64,000 bases of DNA from Hormiphora californensis (taxonomy: Eukaryota; Ctenophora; Tentaculata; Cydippida; Pleurobrachiidae): NCBI GenBank assembly GCA_020137815.1, contig CM035356.1:5986145-6050144 (forward strand), written 5' to 3'. Under the pieces are notes generated by a model, which was not told the DNA's origin, ran no database searches, and was given only the letters and a program-made list of their open reading frames with translations. Positions 1-15,475 of this stretch are shown here, piece after piece (positions within the stretch are counted from its first letter, which is position 1; each line of letters begins with the position of its first letter). The translations under genes and the position numbers were made by a program.

Positions 1-259
1 GAAAAAATTGATTTCAAGGGATGGATAAAGGTTCCCCATGTCGTATACCACGTGTGGATCGAGAGAATGAGAGTTAGACAGAGACAGTAGACCACCTAGC
101 TACCAAGGCAAAATATTGGTTACAAAATAACCCCTCTTCCCGAACTTCGCGCTCTGACAAGGGAGGGGTAACTTCGTTACCAAGGTAAAATAAGGGTTAT
201 CGTAAAGTGTTATGATCGTGTGATAGTGAAAAGTGGCTCACTGAACACCCAGTGCTTAC

Positions 260-2586
260 ATTGGCAATGTTGATGGGGAAGAGAAGTTTCAGGGTGTCAG
301 TGTCCGTCTTGGGATGATAGTAGACTCGTCTGTTGATATACCTCTTGTCACCGGCAGGGAAGGGCAATACGTTGAACTCTGTAGTGGTAAATATCACCGT
401 TACTATTATAATCAATATACTCAAAGGTCGTGTTTTAAGAGAGGCATGGTTGGTTAACTCCATGAGAGAAATATTTACACAAAAGTTTTGGTCCTTTTCA
501 AATTTAGATTGAATTTGGAAACGACTAGATTATTTTGTGCAAGTATTTCACTGACGATGTTATGACGTTAAACATCTGTTAAAACATGGTCATGGCCCAT
601 GGCCGCAGATCAATTTATCGATTGTATTTCGACAGTTACAAGTACCACGTAAATCAATAATCACGATAACTGTAATGACCATGCATCTCAATTTAATTTC
701 ATTATTTTTCATCTAAACAGGTTACAACACGTAAATTTTAGAAACTCTAGACCTCGGATAAAGCATCCGACACGCACCTAACAAATTACAAACATGTTTA
801 TTCTCCCACACATGGGGTACACCTTGTCCTTACCCTTGTGGAGAGACAAGGCAGTGGTATAACACCTGTCCCAAGTACTGCACTCCTACCTAATAATTTG
901 TAACACCTGTATTACCTGGTTTAGGTTTGTCTTTGTTGGGGATGGCGGTGAAGATCTCCTCAGCCCATCCTTGTAAGGTGTCCAGTGTTTCATTTCCCAC
1001 TATCGCTACCGTTATCTGTGAGGGAGAGTTGGATCAAAACCAGATCGCTGCTCACCCAAAAAGTTGATTTCATAATAATTTGAGCTCTATAACCGCCTTT
1101 CCTTGCTCGACCCTGTTTCACCGGTTTGAACAAAACAATAACCGCCCCCTTACCAAGTTAGCGGAGTAATATTTATCGAAAAACTCCCATAGCCGTTCCT
1201 GGATATCTGTTCTGTTGAGTGTCGAGATGCTGCCAGTGGAAAATCTGGGCGGAAGAGAAGATGGGGGTTAGGGAAACCAATAATCAAAAAGGCTACAGCT
1301 GGTAGGATGTGTTAATAGTGAAAAATATGAAAACCAAAGTTGATAAATTTGATCTCGGGAAAATTCTTTCGCGACTTCTCGCCTGATTTTTAGTAATTTC
1401 AACGTCCCCAATTTACCGGGTCCGGTAAAACGGGGTTCGACTGTACGCAATATTTAATTGATCCAAATTTTCTTTAGATTTCATCCTATGGATAAGTAAC
1501 AAACGAACAAACTGACTCAACTAACTTAGGAAAGAATTCATCATTTGCTGGAAGCATGATCATAGTCCGGTCGAAATTAACTGGTGTCTGAATCTCCTCC
1601 CGTAGGAATCCCTCAAGATCCTCCGGAGCGGACACCTTACCGTACCCAAAAAAGTGATTAAAAAGGACCAAAACCCTACGTAACTGCTCGTGGGATATTG
1701 AAATGTCTATGGTCGTTGTCTCCGGCTTAACTTTAAGGGAATAAGTGCCCCCGTGATTATAAATGTGCTTAAAAAACTGTCTACTGCGTCTGAAGAAGCT
1801 CTCATGGGGGAGCTGGTCAAAAAGAAGTGGTACCGTACCGGCATTTCCCGTATAAAACTCGTCAAAATAACCGAGACGAAATGTTATGGAGAGAAAGGAC
1901 CGGGGAATGTTAGTTCTTCTAACAAAGGAATGCCTCATATACGTCCGGATGTGTTTGAGGACAATAAAAGTGTCATTATAGGGATCGGAACTGAACTCTG
2001 ACCTGAAATCAGCTTCGTCTTGGATGAAAATTGAGACCGTTTCGGGCATCCTGCCAGGTCCTGGGACGGAGAGGAGTGCAGCAGCCAGTGCAAACAGTAA
2101 AAACACTCCCACCACACCCACACATGTCCCATTTATAGTACAACACAAACACTCCACGTCTTTGTCACTTTTCCGAACATCCACCGATTTCTGCTGTTCA
2201 AATAGCTGCTTAGCGTCAATTAGCCGCATACCACCGGGAGGGGCCTTCATTGAGTAGGGTGATCTATTGAAACTCCCTCCTCCCCCTGTTGGTTGGTTGG
2301 TTGGTGATCTAAACAGAGGTTTTAGAGGCACACTCTCGTGCAACCCAAGAGCATCCTCGACAACCAACTCCCGGAGAATCGCATGATCATCCCTGAGAAT
2401 CATGTCTGGATCACGGATAGACTTAAGGTTTTCACCCGTTCCGTGGACTTGATGGTGACGATTCTCGTCCAGCCTGCCACCCGTTATCATTCTCAGATTC
2501 TCTTCAGCCCAGCTGGGTACCGATGTTCCACCACTGCCTGTTAAAATACTGCTGCTCTTACAGCTCCAGCTGCGCTTATCTTTCAT
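260..2586 (-). CDS. Membrane-anchored M16 (insulysin-like) pseudopeptidase, 5' part
   Basis: Four exons, read right to left, join in phase: 1526-2586 (phase 2 out, donor AA|GTTAGT), 1154-1244, 916-1015 and 260-378; the gene continues beyond the left edge. Exon 1 encodes a cytosolic tail of about 150 residues, a transmembrane segment near residues 154-174 (GVVGVFLLFALAAALL) and an extracellular M16-like fold from about residue 215. Exon 2 carries the family pattern FFDKYYSANL. Exon 3 has IVGNETLDTLQGWAEEIF and exon 4 has FPINIAN, all typical of the N-terminal half of insulysins. The catalytic segment aligns with the paralogue at 12503-13149, but the GTAHFLEH segment is replaced by GTVPLLFD and the third zinc ligand region (AVESEY) by TPVNFD. 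I infer loss of zinc-dependent proteolysis; a binding or regulatory role is possible. The start at 2586 is the first ATG of the long open exon. Confidence 0.8.
1398..1443. mobile_element. Fragment of a TA-flanked pogo-like MITE
   Basis: A short palindromic remnant in intron 1 of the leftmost M16 gene. Its right end, CGAACCCCG read inward from TA, matches the ends of the elements at 14769-14852 and 18721-18806, and its centre folds on ACCGG. Only about 46 bases are recognisable. Confidence 0.4.
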
Positions 2587-3730
2587 TACATACCCTCACT
2601 GCCAACACCAGGCATGCGAGGGATAATGACAGTTGTGTTGATGAAGGAGTAGTGTAGTGCCAATATAAATCTTGATAAAGGAGCAGTTATCGTCAGCGTC
2701 GGTTGGTTAATCCCAATTATATCATGCACTGTCAAGTGCGGATTGCAATTGATGTTAGCTATAAGAGAAAGCAAAAACGAACTGTGAGGGGAGTTGTTTC
2801 CAGGAGCTGGTGACAACAGGTAAAGCACTTAATGATACAATTGCGGCACACGAGGACAAGATACAACTCGCTATACGGACCGTACAGGGTGTCACGGAAA
2901 ACTTTCCCCGCTGTGAGATAATTCTAAGGAAAACTCTCTCTCTCTCTTCCATTCCTGACGGTTTAAGGAAACTCTCTCATCACAACTTGTTAACAAGTGA
3001 TAGAAGGGTGTGGGAGAAAAGTGTGATTGTCGGGTGAAATAGGGAAACGGAAACGCAATTACAACCTTAAAAAGCGCCGCTCTCATCCAACAAACGTTTC
3101 CCAAATACTATTACTTCTCGAAAGAGGGAGACAAATTTATTACAAGCAACCGAGTGATGGGTATTGGTAAAACACACACACACGCGTGATCCCCTCCTAC
3201 TATAGATATATCTTTACGGGGGAAGATACTTGATTAAGGATACTACCAGCCGATAGATTAATCTCCCCTGCTATACACGAGGTTTATACGTAAACAGAGA
3301 CATATATATATCATCATCACAACAGATATATAGAGACACGTATCATCATCAATAGGGAACATGAGATGATCATACGCTGGTTAATCTTCATCAACTACCA
3401 AACTTCTACCGATCCTTCTAAAGAATATAATATACTGATATTGTACTGCAGCAGCTCTGTCTCGCCGCAGCCAGGTAAGCCGCATAGCAGACATGTATAA
3501 GCCTAAGGCATGTTACGCGTGACTGCGGTTAGAAGAAGGACAATCAAAGTGAAAGGACATATTGTTGGTTAGAAACTATGATAGAAAGAAAGAGAAGGAG
3601 AGAGAAAGAAGGCGTACAGAATCCTTATGCAAAGTAATCAGAAAAAAGGAATTGCCTCTACCGTTAACTATCATCGTACAGCACTATGCTCAGCTGGAAT
3701 CTGCAGTATCATCCTTCTGAAGAACAACGG
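2587..3730. other. Intergenic stretch upstream of the leftmost M16 gene
   Basis: I see no convincing exon on either strand. A purine-rich block (3590-3612) and short CA and TA microsatellites (about 3170-3185 and 3300-3315) are the only structure. It should contain the promoter of the gene starting at 2586, but no core element is clear. Confidence 0.5.
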
Positions 3731-3731
3731 T

Positions 3732-3890
<159 letters not shown>

Positions 3891-5900
3891 TAAAGGTAGA
3901 GAGAAAATGAGAGTTAGAGGGGGAAACAATTGATCACGTGATAAAGAAACCTAAAAGCTGTTGAAGGAGTCTCTCGAGTTCGTCCATTTCCTAACGAGCC
4001 TGATCACAGCTAGGGACGACCTGGTTATCATCAAGGACCTGTGTGCGGTGGGCCCTAACGAGATTCTCGTGACCTGGCGCCTGTTATCAACTCAATCACA
4101 CTCCGAGACCTGCAAGGATCACTGTCTCTCTCTATCAAGAGAGTGCCTCTCTCTCTCCATCCATCCATCTCTCTCTATCTCTCCATCTCTCTCTCTATCT
4201 CTCTCTCTCTCTTCCATCTCTCTCTCCATCTATCAACTGACTCTCTTGAAGCTACTACACAATTATATATCGACCTCTGCACGATGGTTTTCATCCAACT
4301 AACCGATCTGCACTAAACAATCCTTCACAGCTCGCACACCTCCGTTTTCAATCATTTTCAAGCTCTCTCACTCGCTCTCTCAGAGGTGAGAGGGTTAATC
4401 TCTCAGCCATTCACTCTTTTCACGCAAGTATGAGAAAAAGGACCCCAGGTCAGGAAAATCTGATTGAATATAATGCGAACAAGCTTGCATAGGTTCGCTC
4501 TATTAAATAGTGCATCGGTATAGCCTGCTTTAAGAGCCTAAGGGACCAACGTGAGCGTGTGAAATGAACACATTCATTAGAAGCATTATACAGCATCCAG
4601 AGGAGATGCGAAAAGTAACACCATAAAGAGCTCCTTCTAGTCTCACAACGCAACAATTTTCGTCTCAATCAACCAAACCAAATCACACCTGAGCAGATTC
4701 AATGGCCAATAGTTGAATATACATAAGGCCAGAATGGAATGCTGGAAGGAGACATCAAAAGGAATGAATTTTCCAAGAAAAACCGCGGAACAAAGAAACA
4801 GTAGGCGACAATGAAGAACGAATTGAAGCTCCTACTACAGCAGCAGCTCCAGCTCGTGGCCCCGGCCACAGCTTAGAAGCAGGTCACCTACAATTATTGA
4901 AGTTGGTGTGCGTGAGTTAGTGTCTACGTCAGGTTGAAAACTACACAGCTTGGTGTAGAGAAAAACTGGGAGATGGAGAAGGAGGCATAAAAGACTAATT
5001 GATTACACCTTGCATGTAGATGGTCATGTAAAAGTTGGTACAGTCAAATTCGTTACTAGATATCTCTGGTATAACTAAGATGTAGATGTACCTAGATTGT
5101 GCTTTGTTTCTACACCAGGGGTTTGATTATGGTTAGGACAGTGAATACTGAATAGTGACCATGTCCAGAGATTCGCATGAAATTAATTCAGTCATGTTAT
5201 ATATAATACAAAGTATGTATAATATGAAAACACTTTGATTAAAGCACACGTCCAGTGGACCCTAGCTGGTTAAGGCATAATTTCCATTGGTCAGGGACAA
5301 CTCAGCAATCAAGAGATTTCCCTTGGATGCATCGTACTTAACTTAATGAAAGGTTTGGTGAAGGAGCAGATATTTTAATGAAGAAGCATATTGTGGTTTA
5401 ATAAGGGGGCTGCAACATTAATAAAAAAACCTGCAATTCCGTCAGAGTATAATCAAATCACAACCCACTGAGCTTACAATGCAGTGGGGAAGTTGAGAAG
5501 ATACAAGGGAGGAAATAGAGGAAACTCTTTTGAACTCTATGTCAAAGAGACAGAAGCCAGCAAAATTAAAACCTCATCAAGCATTTCTACATATATTATG
5601 TCATCGCAACACCCAATTAATCGAACAAAAGCCAAACTTCATACGACCAAGTCTGAGCCTAGAAACTAGCAACTGTCAACTGAACATGAATAGTTACAAA
5701 GTCTGGAACAAATCACCCCTCTATAACAGTAGCTATCTCCTTCTCTCTACGTACGTCTTTTTCTCTCCCCGTTACGCATTTCTCAGCTCTAGCTTTATGA
5801 TCTTATCCTTCCTCCTAACTATCCTCCTAACTATCCAGCTATCCTCCTAACTATCCAACAATACAAAATGATGCAAATTGCAAATGATCATTAAATCTTC
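3891..5900. other. Stretch without a supported gene
   Basis: Contains a CT-rich block at 4125-4235. A plus-strand open stretch at 3953-4110 reads like protein (LKESLEFVHFLTSLITARDD and on) but has an in-frame stop just before it and no good donor, so it is not called as an exon. Nothing else is recognisable. Confidence 0.45.
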
Positions 5901-8900
5901 GAACAGCTATTATAGCTCCGATCAAGATAGTGTGTTTGTGTGTGTGTATGAATTGTCACAAAACACATCGTGTTCCTGTAATTATCAAGCGAGGGGGCAT
6001 TAGCCAACAGAGACTACGGAGCTTCTGTCGATCTACATCTCTCTTTCTCAGTTTTTTTTTCCTCCTCTCTCTCTCTCTAGCATACCCTTTTTTAAATATT
6101 CCTTCCTCCTCTCTCTTTTTAAAATCTCATAATATCTCTATGTTTTTTCTCAGACGTATCTTCTTATGTCACCCTTTTACAAAAGACATCCTAGACATAA
6201 GTGAAGAATAGGGTGAAACTGATCGACAATAATCAGCAACGATCATCTCCACATCTCTGCGATAAAACATACCAATAAACAAATAACGTGTTTTTTACTT
6301 AGTCCCTTCCCCAAAAACAAAACAGTGTTGAATGAGTTTTTCAAAAAGGGGGCCCACTTTGAAAGCGCTCTCTCGCACCGCAATTGAGTACTTGGTTCAT
6401 TAAAAATTTTGGTGAGAAAGGAAAAAACCTTGTTTTATTTGGGAGAAAGGGGAAGCCGAGTGAGTCGGGTAGAAACCCTTCCCCGGTTATATAGTGCAAC
6501 AGGGCTGTTTTTTTTGTTCTGGGGGTGAATAACTGCCCAAACCCGTCGTGGGGGAGAAAGAGAAAGAGAGGGAGAAGGGGAGCCGGTTTGGGTGGCTGGA
6601 AAATTTAATGGGGGAAATCAGCTAAAAAAAAACAAATAAAAATACTGATCCTCCCGGCAAGAGATCGTACCTAAATAGCATTTAAAAAAAGGAAAATGAT
6701 TCCACAAGCTTGTGGGGCAAAATTTTTGAGTTTTTTAGATGCATCTATCACACCTTTTTTTCAAAATATCTTTCTCTCTGGGTGCTCGTGTCTCATTTGT
6801 AAGAGTTTTAATGGGGATTTTCCCCGCCCCTTTTTCAAAGACATCATTTTAATAAAATACGTCACGAATCATCAAATTTGACGGCACTCTCAGTCCCTAT
6901 CTGTTCAATGTACTTGTTGTTTTAAGATACAGATCGCCCAAGGGGCAATACTGTAATGTTAAAACTCGAATCGCGTTCGACGTTCGTAACTAAAGCCCTT
7001 TTCTAGCGTGACCTCTTGTAGCATTATCTGGTGTTATGTGAAATTGGAGGTATAATGGTTATAAACACTTGTTGTTTTCAATTACGGTGCAAAATAATTC
7101 AAACATATAATTTTCTCCCAAGAGAATTCTTGACAGAAATATGATGCGAATTCTCCTGAGACAATTTGAGAACAATCGAAATTTTGTCGTTGTCAAAAAG
7201 TTATTAACAAAAAAAATAAGAATAAAAATGGCCTGTCGACTCTTGAGAGAGGTATTTTGTTTTGTTTCATATTCGAAACTTTAAAAAAAGAAACGACAGC
7301 TATTTTTACACAAACAATATGTGGAAATGAAGCAGGAAAATCCCAAGATAAAGAGCGCTACTACTATTATAACACGCCAATAGCGACTTAATAACACCTA
7401 TTATTATAAGAGTTGTGTGCGAGTGAGTGAGTACCTATAGCTAGCTCTGTGAATTTGTCTTCAAAGGAGGTAGAAGTTTATGTGGGAAAATGAAAGGCCG
7501 GAAGAACTCGGACAGAGAAGTCTACTTTTCACATGGATACTTTATTTACAATCGGTGTTGTGTTGTATTACTATTGTTGTAGTACAAGAAAATTTCAATC
7601 GAATAAGCAATGGCTATCAAAAGCTTTGGATCGATCCAATTTTTTAAAAAAAAGGGGGAAGAAAAAAAAAAAAAAATAGGGTCATTAAAGGAAATCTCCG
7701 GGAGTAAAAGGGAGGGTGGGGCACCGAGCCATGCCCAGGAAAAGTGCAAAAACCTTTTAAAAATCTCCTAAGAAGTGAAATGTTAATTAAAAGTAAGCGT
7801 GAGAACGCTTCTGCAGAAAGTGAATTCAAGGTCGAGGAGCGCAAGAATGAGCAATGAGCATATAACTTGATCGGGAAAATACACTGCACACAATCAACAT
7901 GTTGTACACTTTTCTCTCTAATCTCTCATCCAGCTATCTCCCTCTTTTCTTCTCTCGTATATATCTTACTCCCAGAAAAGATTCAAGTGTGTTAATCACA
8001 CAGGTATGGTATATAATTAGTACGATTCATGCCGTGCCTTTACTACCCGTTTAGTGAGAGGGCACGACCAAGGCTCTGGGTCCCCACTGGAAACTGTTTT
8101 ACACCCCCATCATGATGGCATTGGTCTGAAACTGATCAAATTTTACCCGCTATTATATTGTACAGATCTTTTCCCCTCCTGTAATTGACTCGATTATATT
8201 TGGTAAATGCATGCACATTATTAAATTTACGATTGATTGGGATTTTGGATTGTCGGTTTAAAATGCATACAGGCAAGGGTTTATAATAGTAGTGATAAAA
8301 TTTTCCCTTCAATTTAACCTTATTCCCTTTAACGTTCCCGCAATGTTGGTTTTTGGGACAACTCCAAATTTTAAAATCTTTTTGATGATATTTTCACCCA
8401 ATATATCGGGAGAAGTCAACCCCGTTAAATTCAGTGAAACCCCCCTCTTATCTTTTAAACGGGTGGGGGCATGCGTTTAGTCGAGTTGATATACAATTGG
8501 AGCTAAAGCAAATTGGGGGGGCCCTGTGGGCCCCCTAATAATAAAAGCATTCGTTTGGGGGGAGGGGGAGGGAGAGAGGGGAGAAAAAGAGAGAGAGAGA
8601 GGGGAGAGGAGAGGGGGAAAAAGAGAGGAGAAGAGAGAGAGAGAGAGAGAAAAAGAGAAGGAGAAAGAGGGATAAGTTGGGGGAAAAAAAAGGGGAAAAA
8701 AATTTTAAAATAAAATTTTTTAAAAGGGGGAATGACCCGGGTTTTTTTTTTACTTTTCCCTTTTTTTTCGGGGTTTTTATATGGGTTTTTCATTCGAAAT
8801 AAGTGCCTAATTCTTTAACTTGTGCCATTCTGTCGGCAACGGTAATAATAAGGAGAAGTTGAAGACTTTATTAGCGGACTCAAGTGGAAGAAAACATTTC

Positions 8901-11900
8901 TTTGCTATTTAGTTCTTGTTTATTGGAAAAAGAATCTCGGGGGAATTTCAGGGAAAAAACATTATAAAAATGAGGAAAGGAGTTTTTTGACGGGGTGAAT
9001 GTTTTGGGGGCCGCTCCTTAAACCCCTTTTAATTCCCAGGGGGGCCGACAAAAAAAGGCCCCCTTTTGCAGAACAGAAAATGCGGTTGTTTATTTAAAAA
9101 CCCAATGGCCACATGGGTTTGAAGGGGCGGTTTTTAAGAAGGCCCAAACCCAAAACGGTAAGAATTCACGGTTAATTAAATAGCGAGAGAGAGGGATAAA
9201 CCGGGTAGAAGAGAGGCAAGGGGGAGAAGGGAGAGAAGAGGAGAAGAGAGAGAGAAGATAAAAAATCCCAAAGAGAGTAATAGCTAGATAAAAAGAGACG
9301 GGATAGAGTCAAGCTAAGGAAACATTTAGAACAAGAGATCTGGGAAAAGTACATTTGTTTTTACAAAGGTTTTTTGGTGGTTTGCAAAACTGGGATGTTT
9401 ATGAATTAATTTAAACAAAGGGGCCCCTTTTTTTCCCGTATAAACAACGTTATTAGTTGAATCAACATTTAATTTATTTTTAATGTGGGGGGGTGTTAAA
9501 CAAAAAAAATTGTTTTATGCCCATCAAATATTAGTAAAGGGCGAAAAACTACTCGAACCTCCCCCCATTTTTTCCAAATTTTTGTAACATCTGTTTTTGG
9601 GGCCTCGACAAAGACCCCCTAAAAAAGGTGTTTTTTTTTTCACAAACTGTTTTTTTTTTCTTGTTGTAATCAGCAGTTTTAAATGGGGTTTTTGTCATAA
9701 AAAAAAACCCCCTATTTTTTTTCAAATTGGGGGGAAAACCATTTGGGGTTTTCAAAAGTTAGCCTTTTAGGGGCCCCGGGGTAACCGCCCTCCCCGGAGA
9801 CTCTAAAAAAATATTTCCCAAACCGTTTCCTTTTCCCCTAATAAATTAAACCCGGTGGGGGAAAAAAATCAATGGCGGGGCGTAGTGGCGGGCGGGGCCG
9901 GCTGTTTAAAAAGTTATTGTATGTTTTTCTCATCTCCCCCAGGGAAAAAACCGGGAACGTGCGGTTGGGGGGCCCCCCGAGGAAAAAACTCTTTCTCAAG
10001 GGGGAGAAAAGAGAGAGACGGCACATTTTAACGTTATACATTAAAAATTGAGGTTGTAGGCAAAATTTGGGGCCCAATCCAAAGTCTCTACTCAAAATTT
10101 CCCAACCCCGGGGTTTAAAGTATTAAACCCAAAAGGGTTTACAAAATTCTTTTTAGAGTCTCCGGTGGTTTCTCAGGGGACCTAGAGCCCCAACTTTTGA
10201 CACCCCATGGTTTTACCCCAAGTTGAAAAAAAATAGTTTGGTTTTTTTTTGAAACAACAACATTTCAAGGGGTTTATTACACCAAAATGAAAACAGTTTT
10301 GTGAAAAATAACCCTGTTTAGGGTCGTGTCGAGGCTCCAAACAGATGTGACAAAAACTGGAACAATTGGGAGAGGTCGATGTAGTTATCGACTCTACTAT
10401 ATTATCTTTGATACACCACCACATTTTAATCATCACTTCTTTGATCTTATAGCTTAAAATATACTTTACGGCGCAAATTACTGGGGCTATTATTTTCAAA
10501 CAAAAGATTGCAACACAAATTCACAGAACACAATTTCTGTTTGAAGGAGAGAAGGAGAAGAGGAGGAGAAAAGAGAGAAAAAGGAAGAAAAATTTTAAAA
10601 ACGGGTATTTAAACTTGATTGATCTGTTACATATCATGTGTAACTCGTCACGGCTAGGAATTTTCTGTTATCCCGAGTAGGGCTAAAAATATAATACACT
10701 TGTTCATCGAGAGAAATGAATTTAAAAATGAAGAAAATTCCGGAAAGATTCTTTCTATCGATTGTTTTGATCAAACTATAACGGGTGCGGAGAACTGTCG
10801 GCATGAGGCAAATGCTGTGACCATTTGTTACTCAACAAGTGACCATTTGTTACTCAACAAGTGACCATGGTTCTTGCGCACTGATCTGTGTGCAGAAGAA
10901 ATGAAAAGGGGGTAAAGGGCCAATCCTCTGGGAAAAATCAGAGCATGGGGGGTCAACGGGTGAAAACTTTTAAAGTAGTATTGAAGTAGTATGACCATGT
11001 TACAGCAAACAATTACAAATTAAATTAAAATTAGTATGACCGTTTGTAGCGGGAAAACAAACCCCATTTTTAGGGGCGGGTTGCAACACAAGGGTTTTTG
11101 TATTTTAAAACGTGTAAAACTTCAATCATGTACGAAAAAAAAGAGAGAAAAGAAGGGGAAAAGGAGAGAGAGAGATAGAAGAGGGGGGGAAAAGGAGAGA
11201 GAGAGAAAGAAAAAAAGAAAAGGGTTTATTAGGGTTTAAGAGAACAAATAAAACTCATGTTTGGGGAGGAGAGAGAGAAAGGAGGGAAAACTAATAATAA
11301 GAGGAAGAGAAAAAAGGGGGAGAAAGGAGAAAGAAAGAGAGAGAAGTGAAGGTCGTTAGAAAATGCCAATCAATAAATAGAAATTGAGAGATTGCGAGTA
11401 CATGATCAACATAATAGATTGGACCTTGCATATTCAGATAGCTACCAATTCACATAACTAAACAGAGATTCAAGATTCAACATAGCTATACCAATTCACC
11501 TAACTACCAAATAAACAGAGATTCAAGATTCAAGGATTAGAAATGTCTGTCACTAAACAGCTATAGCGGCTGAGTAATATGACTGAGTAATATACACATG
11601 CACACTTGTGTGCTAAACATGATCAAACCTGCCGATGATCGATCATCATCATTCTCCTATTGCCCTATCTTTTTTCTCTCTCCCTCTCTTTTTTCTCTCC
11701 CTCTCTTTCTTCTCTCCCTCCCTTTCTTGATTCTATGACTCCTTCTTGACTCTATGTCTCTCTTTTTATGCCTACCTCCCTTAACGTCTCCACACCATAT
11801 TCTACATAGCTCATTTCCATACTCGGATCGAGCTGGATAATTTCTCTCTCCCCAGAGATCCTCCCGGTATAGTGATTGCCATTACCCAATGGTGCCCCCT

Positions 11901-12117
11901 AGCCTTCACAACAACTCCACGAACTCTCTCTCTCTCTCTCTGGATCCAGAGATTTCCATCCCTTCGATATTTTCTCCCTTCTCCAATATATTCTGAAAGT
12001 AGTGATCGCTTGCAGCTGTCACATATATATTATTGAGACAAACAGGCATGCTTTATTCATGCATCGTATTATAATACTTGGGATGGATGAATGGGTGATT
12101 CACAAACCTGGCGGGAG
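5901..12117. other. Homopolymer-inflated region, no supported gene
   Basis: From about 6.3 to 11.3 kb the sequence is full of long A, T, G and C runs and purine blocks, for example 8521-8710 and 9540-10140. Open frames are short and compositionally odd. Any 3' exons of the M16 gene at 12503-13149 would be expected here, but none could be read. A short direct repeat of TGACCATTTGTTACTCAACA occurs at about 10820-10865. Purine tracts lie at 11130-11215 and 11260-11345. Confidence 0.6.
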
Positions 12118-12133
12118 GGAGAGAGGGAGGAGA

Positions 12134-12200
<67 letters not shown>

Positions 12201-12240
12201 AGAGGGAGGAGAGTGATAGAGAGAGATAGAGAGAGAGGTA
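12118..12240. repeat. (GA)n microsatellite
   Basis: Imperfect GA tract about 250 bases downstream of the M16 exon at 12503-13149 in gene orientation, probably in its intron. On the transcribed strand it is a long CT tract. Confidence 0.9.
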
Positions 12241-12502
12241 TAATGGTGATTTCAAGCTCCGTATTATAATGTATGCAAATATCAAAATAAGGATGAATTC
12301 CGTGGACTATTAGTTTTCAGTTTTGTAATTAAAATTATATTAGAACTGTAATTGGCTTTTATACTTGTGTCAAAATTACTGCACAATATAAATCTTTTTA
12401 CTTTTTCTAACTTTTTCATCATTTGTTTAAAAAATAGTACATACTTGTACTATAATTTTACTGTAATTCTAGCAGTACTAACATTCATATTTGATTACTT
12501 AC

Positions 12503-13149
12503 CCATGGTAGACTCCATCCGGGTTAGAAAGTTGTCTGGTGAGTTGGTGAATACTCCATATATCGATAGTTTTTCCCTTGTTATACTCACTCTCCACCGC
12601 CCCCATCTCCCTTTTAATCGCATCTGCCGTCATTAGGGGGGCAACGAAGAACTGCGCCAAGACATCCATAGTACCCTTCAAGTTGTTATTCACATAGGCA
12701 AAGTAGTTGGTGACCTCGTAATCTGTATAAGCGGATATTCCCCCTCCTGCCTTGTTCACCACCTCATCAGCATAGTTCATCGCGGGAAACTTCTCTGTGC
12801 CCATGAAGAGGAGGTGTTCGAGGAAGTGGGCAGTGCCTGCTGGGAACCCTCCCGCCCGATCACCCAGGTGACCCACACCAACGTTAACCGCAACAGCGTG
12901 CTGGGTTGCCATGGCGTCCTGAACGAGCGTCATCCGGAGGCTGTTGTTTTGGAGTGTGATCGCTCTGTACGCTCGGTTATCGTTATCAGATGAGATAATA
13001 CTGCCCGTCGGCGGGCTGGAAGATCTTAGAACCCGGAGGTAGATAAAGACTGTGACGGTGCAGAGGACTAACAGGACTGCAATCAGGGTGATCAGCCCTA
13101 TCTTTCTACGGGTCGTGGCTCTGTCCGCGAGCGGCATGTATTTTGTCAT
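12503..13149 (-). CDS. Membrane-anchored M16 (insulysin-like) metallopeptidase, first coding exon
   Basis: A single 647-base exon encodes the first 215 residues, ending in phase 2 at a strong donor (CCATGG|GTAAGT). The order is a short basic cytosolic tail, a transmembrane anchor near residues 16-38, a linker, then the M16 N-lobe. The zinc site HFLEHLLFMG (H108, E111, H112) and the third-ligand segment REMGAVESEYN (E188) are intact, so this copy should be catalytic. Insulysin-type enzymes cleave small peptides within a closed two-lobe chamber; here the chamber is predicted outside the cell. Known insulysins are mostly soluble, so the anchor is notable. The region covered by this one exon is split by introns in the paralogue at 18477-20622. 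Downstream exons were not found in the poor sequence to the left. The start is the first ATG before the membrane segment. Confidence 0.85.
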
Positions 13150-13627
13150 ATCGAGGTGACACAGGGTGAAAACTTTGTCCGGGGGATTGTGTTCCGGGAT
13201 ATACTATTGTCTGCTTGTTTCGTATTGTAACAGAATTACGAAAGATGAGTCCCGAGATGATCACTGCAGGTAGACGCGATGTGGCAGATATCTGGTCCGG
13301 ATTTATCAGCCGGGCAAGTTAATTACATTGGAACACGGCGTGTCCGGGCTATTGTAGGGAGGAAAACGGAGTTTAGTTAGTTATATTTTACAGATAATCT
13401 GCAACAGAATGTTATTTGTTTACAGCTTGACAGGTTTGTTCGCCATAAATTGTCAATTAAAGGGCAACAATCATGGGGGCTCCTGCAATTGGAGATATTT
13501 ATTATAACCGGGGGGACATATTAATATTACATAATACAAGGCACAAGCTCAAGATTTGCTCGACATCTCAGTAATACTCCGTCCCTATAATAAAGGGATG
13601 ATGTGACAAATTCCCAGTGAGAGAAAT
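13150..13627. other. 5' flank of the M16 gene at 12503-13149
   Basis: No exon is visible. It presumably holds the 5' UTR and promoter; I could not identify a TATA box or other element with confidence. Confidence 0.4.
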
Positions 13628-13629
13628 AG

Positions 13630-13722
<93 letters not shown>

Positions 13723-13737
13723 AGAAGAAGAAAGAGA
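13628..13737. repeat. (GA)n microsatellite
   Basis: Almost perfect GA tract of about 100 bases. Confidence 0.95.

Positions 13738-15475
<1,738 letters not shown>

Noticed and set aside
3953-4110. Possible plus-strand exon (ESLEFVHFLTSLITARDD)
   Set aside because: Protein-like for about 40 residues, but it has an in-frame stop just upstream, a purine-rich pseudo-acceptor and no good donor, and all neighbours are on the other strand.
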